Under the pieces are notes generated by a model that searched no databases, was not told the DNA's origin, and was given only the letters and a program-made list of their open reading frames with translations. Made by a program: the position numbers and the translations under genes. A stretch of DNA of 64,000 nucleotides from Acidovorax sp. GBBC 1281 (lineage in GTDB: Bacteria > Pseudomonadota > Gammaproteobacteria > Burkholderiales > Burkholderiaceae_C): assembly GCF_028473645.1 (NCBI RefSeq), contig NZ_CP097269.1:2994001-3058000 (forward strand), read 5' to 3'. Below, piece by piece: positions 8,731 through 17,214 of the stretch (positions are counted from its first letter, which is position 1; each line of letters starts with the position of its first letter).

Positions 8731-9168
8731 TCATGCCGTCTGCAATTCGATTTGTGCAACAGCGCCTTCCGAGAGCGCTGGGTCCTGTGCCGAGTCCATC
8801 CCCGACCCGTAAGCGTAGGGACGCATGCTCTCCACGCTGGCGATGGCCTGCGAAGCCGCCTCGGTGCCAACCAGTTCGCCCAGCACGCCGTTCTGGCCAC
8901 GCGAGTGCAACGCCTCCAGGTTCCATTGCACGGTGTCTGCCGCAGTGGCCGTCGCCTGTGCAATGGAGGCCTGCGTCAGCCGCGCTTCCTGCGCGGCGGC
9001 AGAGAGCGCGGGTGCGGCAGCGGTGCCGCCAGCAGGAAGCACCACCGTGCTGGCGAGCTCCGCCGCAAGGGTGGATTCGGCATAGCTTTCCTTCCAGGGT
9101 GTCACGCCCTGTGTGCCCTGGAAGCGCCACGAAACGGCGGGGGCGTTCTGGTTGTTGTTGCTGCTCAT
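8731..9168 (-). pseudogene. 5' end of a second RTX-locus gene, cut by the IS
   Basis: The ATG at 9168 has a good AAAGGA ribosome site. The first 134 codons (9168-8767) are native, rich in Ala, Ser and Gln, and without a signal peptide. The last 11 codons read into the IS end and stop at 8731. The break falls exactly on a codon boundary. The RTX core fragment on the other side of the element starts at a codon boundary in the same phase (6554), so precise removal of 6555-8766 would give one open frame. This supports an original RTX gene directly downstream of hlyD. I recognise no domain in these 134 residues. Confidence 0.7.
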
Positions 9169-9334
9169 CGGGATTCCTTTCGTTGTCAATGGATCTGTAA
9201 AACCCACGCCCATCGCTTCACAGCCGCGGCTGTGCGATGGCTCGCAGGAGGTGTTTCGTGGTGCGGACACGCTGTCTGCCTGTGCCACGTTGGAAGATGG
9301 CAACCGATGGCAGTCCCGTGCGTCCGTTGTGCCG

Positions 9335-10873
9335 TCAGCGTTCCCTCAAGCTCTCGCTGCCCGCCCGCTGGATGGGGCTGAGCAGGTATTCGATGACCCG
9401 CCGCTGCCCGGTCTTGATTTCCGCGGTCAGGCTCATCCCCGGCGCCAGTCGGATGGGCTTGCCGTCGACGTCGATGTGGCTCTGGTTCAAGGTGATCAGC
9501 GCCGGGAAGATCGCGCCGCGCTTTTCATCGGTGACCGCGTCCTGCGTCACCTTGTCCACCGTGGCCTTCACGGTGCCGTAGCGCGTGAACGGGAAGGTCT
9601 CCAGCTTGATGGCCACCTCCTGCCCTGGCGCCACGAAGCCGATGTCCTTGTTTTCCAGGGTCACCTCGGCGCTCACGCCGGCGCTGTCGGGCACGATCAC
9701 CATCAGCGCCTGGGCCTGGGTGACCACCCCGCCCTCGGTGTGGGCGGCCAGTTGCTGCACGGTGCCAGCCACGGGGGCCGTGAGCGTGGCGAGGTGCTCG
9801 CGCTGGGTGGCCTTGGCCAGTTCCTGGCCCGATTGCTGGCGCTTCAAGTCCGCCTGCGCCTGGCGATCGCTCAGGGCGCGGCGGGTTTCGGCCAGGTAGG
9901 CGCCACGGGCCTGCTCGGCCTCGCGCAGGGCGGCTTGGGCCTCTTGCAGCCGGGCCTGCTGGGTGGCCAGGTCCCGCTCCTGTTCGATGCGCTCGCGCGT
10001 GCGGTCCTGGTTGGCGTGGCCCGACACGAAACCCTGGCTGGCCAGGGCCTTGAAGTCCTGCTCGCGCTGGCGCGCGATGGGCACGGTGGCCTCCAGCTTG
10101 CCGATCATGGCGTGCACGGTGGCCATCTCCGCCTGGCGGCGCTGGCGTTCTGCGGCCAGCTTGGCCAAGCGCGCGGTGATGTCGCTCCACTCGGCAGCCA
10201 GGTAGGCATTGGCCTCTGCGGTTTCTTCCCGGCTCCATTCGGCGGGAAGGTCCTTTGCGGTCAAACGGGCCACCACCGCATTACCAGCAAGGTTCTTTTG
10301 CTCCTGATTCGATAGCATCTGCTGCAGTGCCCGGCTGCGCACCCATTCCGAATCTGCGGACCGCCGCGCTTCGTGGAAGCTGGCCTTGTCGGCCCGCGCG
10401 GCGGTGGGGTCCAGCTCCAGCAAGGGCTGGCCGGCCTGCACGTGGTCGCCGTCCTTGACCAGGATGCGGCGGATGACGCTGTTCTCCAGCGGCTGCACGA
10501 GCTTGGTGCGGTCGCTCACGATGACCCGCCCGGGCGCCACGGCCACGATGTCGATCTTGCCGAAGATGGCCCACAGCAACGCGATGGCGAAGAGCGCCAT
10601 CAGCACGAAGGCGATGCGCCGGGGCGCCGGGTGGACCGGCGTTTCCTGCAAGCTCAACGCGGCAGGCAAAAAGGCCTGCTCGTCCGCCAGGCGCGAAGGG
10701 CCGGCCAGTTCGGTGCGGTGCGCCCAGGCGGCACGAAACACGGCGCGGTAGCGGCCCAGCAGTTCAATGCCAGGGTGGCGCTGCGTTTGGGGTTTGGCGA
10801 CGGGGGCACTCGCGGGGGCATTCCCAGGGGTATCCGACGGCACGGCGGCGCTGGCGATCACGGTGTCCGTCAT
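9335..10873 (-). CDS. hlyD: HlyD-family type I secretion membrane fusion protein
   Basis: The 512-residue adaptor links the inner-membrane ABC exporter to a TolC-like outer-membrane channel (no such gene is in the window). It has a cytoplasmic N-terminus, one membrane helix near residues 86-104, a biotinyl-lipoyl-like entry (VSDRTKLVQPLENSVIRRI), a long periplasmic coiled coil (about residues 190-370) and a C-terminal beta-barrel ending near EIKTGQRRVIEYLLSPI. Its ATG overlaps the stop of hlyB in ATGA, so the two are translationally coupled. A short stretch at 10298-10317 (MLSNQEQK in the protein) closely resembles the intergenic TTGCTC...GATAGCA repeat. Confidence 0.94.
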   Translation of the reverse strand: MTDTVIASAAVPSDTPGNAPASAPVAKPQTQRHPGIELLGRYRAVFRAAWAHRTELAGPSRLADEQAFLPAALSLQETPVHPAPRRIAFVLMALFAIALLWAIFGKIDIVAVAPGRVIVSDRTKLVQPLENSVIRRILVKDGDHVQAGQPLLELDPTAARADKASFHEARRSADSEWVRSRALQQMLSNQEQKNLAGNAVVARLTAKDLPAEWSREETAEANAYLAAEWSDITARLAKLAAERQRRQAEMATVHAMIGKLEATVPIARQREQDFKALASQGFVSGHANQDRTRERIEQERDLATQQARLQEAQAALREAEQARGAYLAETRRALSDRQAQADLKRQQSGQELAKATQREHLATLTAPVAGTVQQLAAHTEGGVVTQAQALMVIVPDSAGVSAEVTLENKDIGFVAPGQEVAIKLETFPFTRYGTVKATVDKVTQDAVTDEKRGAIFPALITLNQSHIDVDGKPIRLAPGMSLTAEIKTGQRRVIEYLLSPIQRAGSESLRER

Positions 10874-13116
10874 GCGATCGCTCCTTCGGCAGCGGGAGCG
10901 GCCTTGCTGCCGTCCTGCATGCGCCACAGGTGGGCATAGAGGCCCTGCTGCCGCTGGATCAGCGCATCGTGGGGCCCGGCCTCGACGATCCGCCCCTTGT
11001 CCATGACGATGATGCGATTCGCATGCCGCACGGCGCTCAGGCGGTGGGCGATGATGAGCACGGTGCGCCCTTGGCAGATGTGCGCCATGTTGCGCTGGAT
11101 GATGGCCTCGCTCTCGTAGTCGAGCGCGCTGGTGGCTTCGTCCAGGATGAGGATGCGGGGATTGGTGAACAGGGCCCGCGCGATGGCGATGCGCTGGCGC
11201 TGGCCGCCCGACAGGCTGCCGCCCTGCTCTCCCACCAGGGTGTCGTAGCCTTCGGGCAACTCGCTGATGAAGTCGTGCGCGCCGGCCAGGCGGGCGGCGT
11301 GCACCACGGCTTCGATGGGCGCAGCGGGGTCGGCGATGGCGATGTTCTCGCGCACGCTGCGGTTGAACAGCAGGTTCTCCTGCAGCACCACGCCCACCTG
11401 GCGGCGCAGTTGGGCGGCATCGATGAGGCTGATGTCGATGCCATCGACCAGGATGCGGCCCTGCTCCGGCACGTACAGTCGCTGCACTAATTTTGTGAGG
11501 GTGCTCTTGCCCGAGCCCGAACGGCCCACGATGCCGATGACCTCCCCAGGCCGCACGTCCAGGCTCACACCGCCCAGCACGGGCGAGGCTTCGGGCCGGT
11601 AGCGAAAGTGCACGCCGTCCAGGGTGATGCGGCCCTGGATGGGGGGCAGCTGCGCGGCGCTGGAAGGCGGCACTTCGGTGCGGGTGTTGAGGATGTCGCC
11701 CAGGCGCGCCATGGAGATGCCGGTCTGCTGGAAGTCGGTCCACAGCTGGGCCATGCGCATGATGGGCTGGGCCACGCGCTGCGCGAACATGTTGAAGGCG
11801 ACGAACTGGCCCACGGTGAGCTGGTTGTCCATGACGAGGTGGGCCCCGTACCAGAGGGTAGCGGCGTTCACCAATTTGCCGATCAGGTTGACGGCCTCGT
11901 GCGCCCAGGCGGCGACGTTCTGCGTCTTGAAGCTGGCGCTGACGTAGGCGGCCAGTTGATTGTCCCAGCGGCGGGCGAACGAAGGCTCCAGCGCGCTGGC
12001 CTTGACGGTCTGAATGCCGGTGACGGTTTCCACGAGCATGGCCTGGTTCTCCGCGCCGCGCGCGAACTTGTGGTCCAGCCGGCGACGCAGCACGGGCACG
12101 ATGGCCAGGCTCAGGCCGAAATACAGCGGCAGGCTGACCAGCACGATCAACGTGAGCGGCACGCTGTAGAACAGCATCACGGCGATGAAGATGACAGAAA
12201 ACAGCACGTCCAGCACCACGGTGAGAGCGTTGCCGGTCAGGAAGCTACGGATGTTCTCCAACTCCCGCACGCGGGCCACCGAATCGCCCACGCGGCGCGC
12301 CTGGAAGTAAGACAGCGGCAGCTGCATGAGGTGGCGGAACAGCCGCGCGCCCAGTTCCACGTCGATGCGATTGGTGGTGTGGCTGAAGACGTAGCCGCGC
12401 AGGCCGTTCAGCAGGCTCTCAAACACCACCACCACGACCAGGCCGATGACCAGAACATCCAGCGTGGTCACACCATGGTGGACGAGCACCTTGTCCATCA
12501 CCACCTGGAAGAACAAGGGGCTGATCAGCGCGAAGAGCTGCAGCATGAAAGAAATCAGCAGCACCTCGCCCAGCAGCTTGCGGTGCTTGACGAGGCTGGG
12601 AATGAACCACGAGAAGTCGAACTTGGCCAGCTCGCCCGCCAGGCTGGCGCGGCTGGTGATCAGCAGCAACTCGCCGGTCCACTGCGCGGCGAAGTCTTCC
12701 AGGGATTCGATGGTGGGCCGGTTGCCGCCGGGGCCGGCGGAAGGGTCTTGCAGCAGCACACGCTGGCCGTTGCATTGCGCCAGGACGATGGCCCGCACCT
12801 CGCCGGCTGCGTTGCGCACCATGGCCAGGGCCGGCAAGGGGCTGAGGGCCAGCCGGTCGGGGGTGGTGACACTGATCTTGGCTTTCAGGCCGATGTGCTT
12901 GGCCGCGCGGACCAGATCCTGCAGCGTGGGTACCTCGCTGGGTTGCAAGCCCATTTGATGTGCGAGGGTGCCCGGATCGGCTGCCACATGGTGCATTCGG
13001 GCGACGAGGCAAAGGGCGGCGATGCCGCCATGTCCTCCCCTGTCGGTGATGGGATCCGCCGATCGGCGCTCCTCGGTTGATCCACCGGCCATTGCCGACA
13101 CATTAATCGCCACCAT
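10870..13116 (-). CDS. hlyB: HlyB-type type I secretion ABC transporter
   Basis: The 748-residue exporter has three parts. An N-terminal C39-like domain (about residues 25-150) lacks the peptidase cysteine: GGIAALCLVARMHHV aligns with active CGLACLAMVA, placing Gly at the catalytic site. A six-helix membrane domain occupies about residues 170-460. The nucleotide-binding domain has Walker A GRSGSGKST, signature LSGGQRQR, Walker B ILILDEATSALD and a switch histidine in IIAHRLSAV. A non-cleaving domain of this kind is typical of exporters for RTX proteins without a cleaved leader. The ATG at 13116 follows AGGAAAG; a GTG one codon earlier is also possible. It is the first gene of the secretion operon. 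Confidence 0.94.
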   Translation of the reverse strand: MVAINVSAMAGGSTEERRSADPITDRGGHGGIAALCLVARMHHVAADPGTLAHQMGLQPSEVPTLQDLVRAAKHIGLKAKISVTTPDRLALSPLPALAMVRNAAGEVRAIVLAQCNGQRVLLQDPSAGPGGNRPTIESLEDFAAQWTGELLLITSRASLAGELAKFDFSWFIPSLVKHRKLLGEVLLISFMLQLFALISPLFFQVVMDKVLVHHGVTTLDVLVIGLVVVVVFESLLNGLRGYVFSHTTNRIDVELGARLFRHLMQLPLSYFQARRVGDSVARVRELENIRSFLTGNALTVVLDVLFSVIFIAVMLFYSVPLTLIVLVSLPLYFGLSLAIVPVLRRRLDHKFARGAENQAMLVETVTGIQTVKASALEPSFARRWDNQLAAYVSASFKTQNVAAWAHEAVNLIGKLVNAATLWYGAHLVMDNQLTVGQFVAFNMFAQRVAQPIMRMAQLWTDFQQTGISMARLGDILNTRTEVPPSSAAQLPPIQGRITLDGVHFRYRPEASPVLGGVSLDVRPGEVIGIVGRSGSGKSTLTKLVQRLYVPEQGRILVDGIDISLIDAAQLRRQVGVVLQENLLFNRSVRENIAIADPAAPIEAVVHAARLAGAHDFISELPEGYDTLVGEQGGSLSGGQRQRIAIARALFTNPRILILDEATSALDYESEAIIQRNMAHICQGRTVLIIAHRLSAVRHANRIIVMDKGRIVEAGPHDALIQRQQGLYAHLWRMQDGSKAAPAAEGAIA

Positions 13117-13350
13117 CACACACTTTCCTGCCTATCGAAAGGCGAAGATGCTATACGACAAAATCTTGCAATGTTTATGTAGGACTAGCACCTATTCTCA
13201 TATTTTCCAAAAATAGTCACGCAAACAACAAATTACGCAATCGCATTGACTTTCCATCAATTTCGTTGCACCGCATCCACTTTCAAAAGCTTTGTTGGGC
13301 ACGTATATTGCGTTACCTCGGCATCGATTCCTCGCATAGAAAGACGCTCC
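13117..13350. promoter_or_regulatory. AT-rich divergent region between hlyB and the BMP operon
   Basis: This 234-bp interval separates two divergent operons and is clearly richer in A and T (13130-13260) than its surroundings, so promoters for both directions are expected. I could not settle on a convincing -35/-10 pair. Around 13256-13300 the sequence weakly resembles the start of the repeat at 5619-5767. Confidence 0.4.
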
Positions 13351-14361
13351 ATGACCTCTCGCCGCCTCTTCACCGGCCGCCTGTTCTGCACCTCCCTGGC
13401 CATCTCCGCCACCTTGGGATTGGCGCCCACGCTGGCCTTCTCGCAGGCCAAGCTGAAGGTGGCGGCGATCTACACGGTGCCCTATGAACAGCAATGGGTG
13501 AGCCGCATCCACAAGGCGCTCAAGGCGGCGGAAACGCGTGGCGAGATCGAATACAAGAGCAGCGAGAACGTGGCCAATGCCGATTACGAGCGCGTGATGC
13601 GCGAGTACGCCACCGGGGGCAACCAGCTGATCTTCGGCGAGGTGTTCGGTGTGGAGGCCGCCGCGCGCAAGGTGGCCAAGGACTTTCCCAAGACGGCCTT
13701 CGTGATGGGTTCCTCCGGCAAGCCGCAGGCGCCCAATTTCAGCGTGTTCGACAACTACATCCAGGAGCCCGCCTATCTGTCCGGCATGGTGGCAGGCGGC
13801 ATGACCAAGACGAACAAGATCGGCATGGTGGGCGGCTTTCCGATTCCGGAGGTCAACCGCCTGATGCACGCCTTCATGGCCGGCGCGAAGGAGGTGAACC
13901 CGAAGGCCGAGTTCACCATCACCTTCATCAACAGCTGGTTCGACCCCCCGAAGGCCAAGGAGGCGACCTTCGCCATGATCGACAAGGGCGCCGACGTGCT
14001 GTATGCCGAGCGTTTCGGCGTGTCCGACGCCGCCAAGGAAAAGGGCAAGCTGGCGATCGGCAACGTGATCAACACGCAGGCCCAGTACCCGGAAACGGTG
14101 GTGGCCTCGGCGCTGTGGCACATGGAGCCCAGCGTGGACCGCGCGATCGCGTTGGTCAAGGAAGGCAAGTTCGCCGCCGAGGACTACGGCCCCTATTCGA
14201 TGATGAAGCACAAAGGCTCCGAACTCGCGCCGCTGGGCACGTTCGAGAAGAAGGTGCCGGCCGAGGTCGTGGCCAAGGTGAAGGCCAGGGAGGCCGACAT
14301 CCTGGCAGGCAAGTTCACCGTGAAGGTGGACGACAGCCAGCCCAAGTCCACGGCCAAGTGA
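13351..14361 (+). CDS. BMP-family ABC transporter substrate-binding protein
   Basis: The 336-residue periplasmic binding protein has a signal peptide at about residues 1-31 (basic MTSRR, hydrophobic core, cleavage near LAFS-QA). It has no lipobox, unlike many BMP/PnrA lipoproteins. Family features include the AAIYTVPYEQQW start and the GNQLIFGEVFG, EPAYLSGMVAG and GVSDAAKEKGKLAIG segments. BMP proteins bind nucleosides or related bases. I chose the ATG at 13351 because it places the signal peptide at the N-terminus; an upstream in-frame start at 13246 would bury it. The ATPase and two permeases follow on the same strand. Confidence 0.9.
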   Translation: MTSRRLFTGRLFCTSLAISATLGLAPTLAFSQAKLKVAAIYTVPYEQQWVSRIHKALKAAETRGEIEYKSSENVANADYERVMREYATGGNQLIFGEVFGVEAAARKVAKDFPKTAFVMGSSGKPQAPNFSVFDNYIQEPAYLSGMVAGGMTKTNKIGMVGGFPIPEVNRLMHAFMAGAKEVNPKAEFTITFINSWFDPPKAKEATFAMIDKGADVLYAERFGVSDAAKEKGKLAIGNVINTQAQYPETVVASALWHMEPSVDRAIALVKEGKFAAEDYGPYSMMKHKGSELAPLGTFEKKVPAEVVAKVKAREADILAGKFTVKVDDSQPKSTAK

Positions 14362-14394
14362 TGCGCGCGCGCTGCGCCGGGCGGAGCACGCCGC

Positions 14395-16047
14395 GTGGGT
14401 GAGCCCGCCGCCCGCCCGCCGTCCACCGAGGCCGCGCCGCCCGTGCTGCGCCTTCGCGGCATCACCAAGCGGTTCGGCCCGCTGGTGGCCAACGACGGCA
14501 TCGACCTGACCCTCGCCCGGGGCGAGGTGCTGGCGCTGCTGGGCGAAAACGGCGCGGGCAAGTCCACGCTGATGTCGATCCTCTTCGGGCACTACCGGGC
14601 CGATGCGGGGCACATCGAGGTCTTCGGCCAGCCGCTGCCGCCGGGCCAGCCCCGCGCGTCGCTGGCGGCCGGCATCGGCATGGTGCACCAGCACTTCACA
14701 CTGGCCGACAACCTGAGCGTGCTCGATAACGTGATGCTGGGCAGCGAGCCGCTGTGGCAGCCGTTCTCGCGCCGGGCCGCGGCCCGCGCGCGGCTGCTGG
14801 ACGTCTCGGCCCGATTCGGCCTGCCGGTGGCGCCCGATGCCCGCGTGGGCAGCCTCTCGGTGGGCGAACGGCAGCGCGTGGAAATCCTGAAAGCGCTGTA
14901 CCGCGGCGCCCGCATCCTGATCCTGGACGAGCCCACCGCGGTGCTCACGCCGCAAGAGAGCGAGGCGCTGTTCCACACCCTGGCCCAGATGGTGGCGCAG
15001 GGCCTGTCGATCGTGTTCATCAGCCACAAGCTGGGCGAGGTGCTGCGCGTGTCGCACCGCATCGCCGTGCTGCGGCAGGGCCGCCTCGTGGCCGAGGCAC
15101 CCGCGCGGGGCACCACGCAGGGCCAGCTCGCGCAGTGGATGGTAGGCCACGCGGTGGAGGTGGCGGCGCGCAGCCCGGCCCGCGCGGTGGGTGCGCCGGT
15201 GTGCACCCTGGACGACGTGCGGACGCAGGCGTCGGCGCGGTCGGCGCACGACGCGCTGCAGGGCGTGAGCCTCACGCTGCATGCGGGCGAGATCGTGGCC
15301 ATCGCAGGCGTATCGGGCAATGGCCAGGTGGCGCTGGCCGATGTGCTATGCGGCGTGCGTGCCCCCACGGGCGGCACCGCCACGCTGCTGGGCGCCCCGC
15401 TGGCCGCCCGGCCCACCCGGCTGGTGGCACAGGGCGTGGCCCGCATTCCCGAAGACCGCCATGCCGTGGGTGTGGTGGGCGATCTGCCGGTCTGGGAGAA
15501 CGCGGTGTCCGAGCGCCTGTCCAGCCGCTGGTTCTCGCGCGGCGCGTTCGCCGGCTTCTGGATACGGCGCGGCGTGGCGCGCCAGCATGCCCGGCGCGTG
15601 GCCGAGACGTTCGACGTGCGCGGCGGCGGGCTGGACGCGCCGGCGCGGTCGCTGTCAGGCGGCAACATGCAAAAACTCATCCTGGGCCGGGCCCTGCTGC
15701 CGCCGGGTGACGGAACGCAGCCGGCCCCCCGCCTGATCGTGGCGCACCAGCCCACCTGGGGCCTGGACATCGGCGCGGTCACGTTCGTGCAGCGGCAGTT
15801 GGTGGCGGCGCGCGATGCCGGCGCGGCCGTGCTGCTGATCTCCGACGACCTGGACGAGGTGCTGGCGCTGGGCGACCGCGTGGCGGTGATGCACGCCGGG
15901 TACCTGAGCGAAGCCCGCCCCGCCGAGGGCTGGACGCGCGAGGCCATCGGCCTGGCCATGGCCGGGGCAGACCCCGGAGGGGCCCGCGGCACCGCCGACG
16001 CCGCACCGGCCACCGTGGCGCCCGCCCCTGAAAGCGACACCCCATGA
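14395..16047 (+). CDS. BMP-type ABC importer ATPase with two nucleotide-binding domains
   Basis: The 550-residue protein starts at GTG 14395 (GGAG about 9 nt upstream), 33 bp after the binding protein. Domain 1 (about residues 15-250) has Walker A GENGAGKS, a SVGERQRVEILKAL signature and LILDEPTAVLTP. Domain 2 (about 260-520) has a degenerate Walker A (GVSGNGQ), LSGGNMQKLILGRAL, and AHQPTWGLDIG in place of the usual DEPT Walker B. This asymmetry is normal in sugar and nucleoside importers of the YufO/RbsA type. It should energise uptake with the permeases that follow. Confidence 0.92.
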   Translation: MGEPAARPPSTEAAPPVLRLRGITKRFGPLVANDGIDLTLARGEVLALLGENGAGKSTLMSILFGHYRADAGHIEVFGQPLPPGQPRASLAAGIGMVHQHFTLADNLSVLDNVMLGSEPLWQPFSRRAAARARLLDVSARFGLPVAPDARVGSLSVGERQRVEILKALYRGARILILDEPTAVLTPQESEALFHTLAQMVAQGLSIVFISHKLGEVLRVSHRIAVLRQGRLVAEAPARGTTQGQLAQWMVGHAVEVAARSPARAVGAPVCTLDDVRTQASARSAHDALQGVSLTLHAGEIVAIAGVSGNGQVALADVLCGVRAPTGGTATLLGAPLAARPTRLVAQGVARIPEDRHAVGVVGDLPVWENAVSERLSSRWFSRGAFAGFWIRRGVARQHARRVAETFDVRGGGLDAPARSLSGGNMQKLILGRALLPPGDGTQPAPRLIVAHQPTWGLDIGAVTFVQRQLVAARDAGAAVLLISDDLDEVLALGDRVAVMHAGYLSEARPAEGWTREAIGLAMAGADPGGARGTADAAPATVAPAPESDTP

Positions 16048-17105
16048 GACTGGAAAAACGCGAGCGCACTTCGGCGCTGGCCTATGTGGCGGCCCCGGTC
16101 GGCGCGGTGGCCTTCACCCTGCTGGTGAGCGCCCTGCTGGTGCTATGGGCCGGCGCCCCCGTGGGGCGCACCTACGCGCTGCTGGCGCAGGGCGCGTTAG
16201 GCTCGGTGTTCGCGCTGACCGAGACCTTGACGCGCGCCACGCCGCTCATCCTGACGGGGCTGTCCGCGGCCGTGGCGTTCCGCGCGCGGCTCTTCAACAT
16301 CGGCGCGGAGGGCCAGTTGTATGCCGGCGCGATCGCGGCGGTGGCGGTGGGCGGCATGCACGGCGGCACCGGCCTGCAGTGGCCGGTGCCGGTGCTGTTC
16401 CCGCTCATGATGCTGGCCGCCGCGCTGGCCGGGGCCGCCCTGCTGCTGGGGCCGGCGCTGATGAAGGCGCGGCTCGGGGTCGACGAGGTGGTGACCACGC
16501 TGCTGCTGAACTTCGTGATGCTGCTGCTGGTGTCCGCCCTGCTCGACGGTCCCATGAAAGACCCCCTCGCCCTCGGCTGGCCGCAAAGCGTGGCGCTGCA
16601 AGGCGAGCTGGAACTGTCGCGCCTGGTGCCGCAGACGCGGCTGCACACCGGCCTGCTGTGGGCCGTGGGGCTGGCCGTGCTGCTGTGGGCGCTGCTCACG
16701 CGCACGGTGCCGGGTTTCGAAATCCGCGCGGCGGGGGCCAATGCCCGCGCGGCGGCGTTCGCCGGCGTGCCCATCACGCGCACGGTGGTGCTGGTGGCCC
16801 TGCTCTCGGGCGGCCTGGCAGGGCTGGCAGGCGCCATCGAGGTGGCGGGCCGCACCAGCTACGTGACGCTCGACATGTCGCCAGGCTATGGCTACAGCGG
16901 CATCGTGATCGCCATGCTGGCGGGCCTTCACCCGCTGGGCGTGGTGGCCGCGGGCGTCTTCGTGGCGGGGGTGCTGGTGGGGGCGGACAGCATGAGCCGC
17001 GCGGTGGGCGTTCCCACCTACATCGCCGACGTGATCGTGGCGGCCTCGCTGATCGCGGTGCTGGTGGCGGGGCTGCTCGCGCAGTACCGGGTGCGCTGGA
17101 AGTGA
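16044..17105 (+). CDS. BMP-type ABC importer permease 1
   Basis: The 353-residue inner-membrane protein of the branched-chain-type permease superfamily (YufP-like) has about eight to ten hydrophobic helices. The coupling-region motif FEIRAAGANARAAAFAGV lies near residues 223-242. Its ATG overlaps the ATPase stop in ATGA. It should form half of the import channel with the second permease. Confidence 0.9.
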   Translation: MRLEKRERTSALAYVAAPVGAVAFTLLVSALLVLWAGAPVGRTYALLAQGALGSVFALTETLTRATPLILTGLSAAVAFRARLFNIGAEGQLYAGAIAAVAVGGMHGGTGLQWPVPVLFPLMMLAAALAGAALLLGPALMKARLGVDEVVTTLLLNFVMLLLVSALLDGPMKDPLALGWPQSVALQGELELSRLVPQTRLHTGLLWAVGLAVLLWALLTRTVPGFEIRAAGANARAAAFAGVPITRTVVLVALLSGGLAGLAGAIEVAGRTSYVTLDMSPGYGYSGIVIAMLAGLHPLGVVAAGVFVAGVLVGADSMSRAVGVPTYIADVIVAASLIAVLVAGLLAQYRVRWK

Positions 17106-17172
17106 TGCGGGAGCATGCCATGACCGATTTCAAGCCGAATCGCCCCCATGCCCTAGTCATAATTGCCCCCGA

Positions 17173-17191
17173 TGCTATTAAAACAATAGCA
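17173..17191. repeat. Short intergenic palindrome (TGCTATT...AATAGCA)
   Basis: Perfect 7-bp arms with an AAAAC spacer lie in the 109-bp gap between the two permease genes. It belongs to the same family as 27397-27413, 49823-49839 and 59714-59734. Confidence 0.7.
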
Positions 17192-17214
17192 AATACCCAA
17201 AAGGCGCCGCCCGC

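Larger units (their letters stand above)
6555..8766 (+). mobile_element. IS5-family (IS903-type) element, interrupted by an IS630-family element
   Basis: The left end GGCTTTGTTGCACAAATC (6555-6572) pairs with the right end at 8749-8766 with 16 of 18 positions matching, and closely resembles the 18-bp IS903 terminus as I recall it. Without the inner insertion and one TA the element is 1051 bp, a normal IS903-group size. Its transposase gene is split by the inner element. No target duplication is visible: the 9 bp flanking the left end (ATTTGCAAC) do not match the 9 bp at the right (TTCCGAGAG), which suggests a deletion or rearrangement after insertion. Confidence 0.88.

Noticed and set aside
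11608..13080. A 490-codon plus-strand frame opposite hlyB
   Set aside because: It is an antisense mirror rich in His, Gln and Val. The minus strand encodes all ABC exporter motifs.
13246..13350. An upstream start for the BMP binding protein
   Set aside because: It would place 35 residues before a normal signal peptide, and the region is AT-rich promoter-like sequence.
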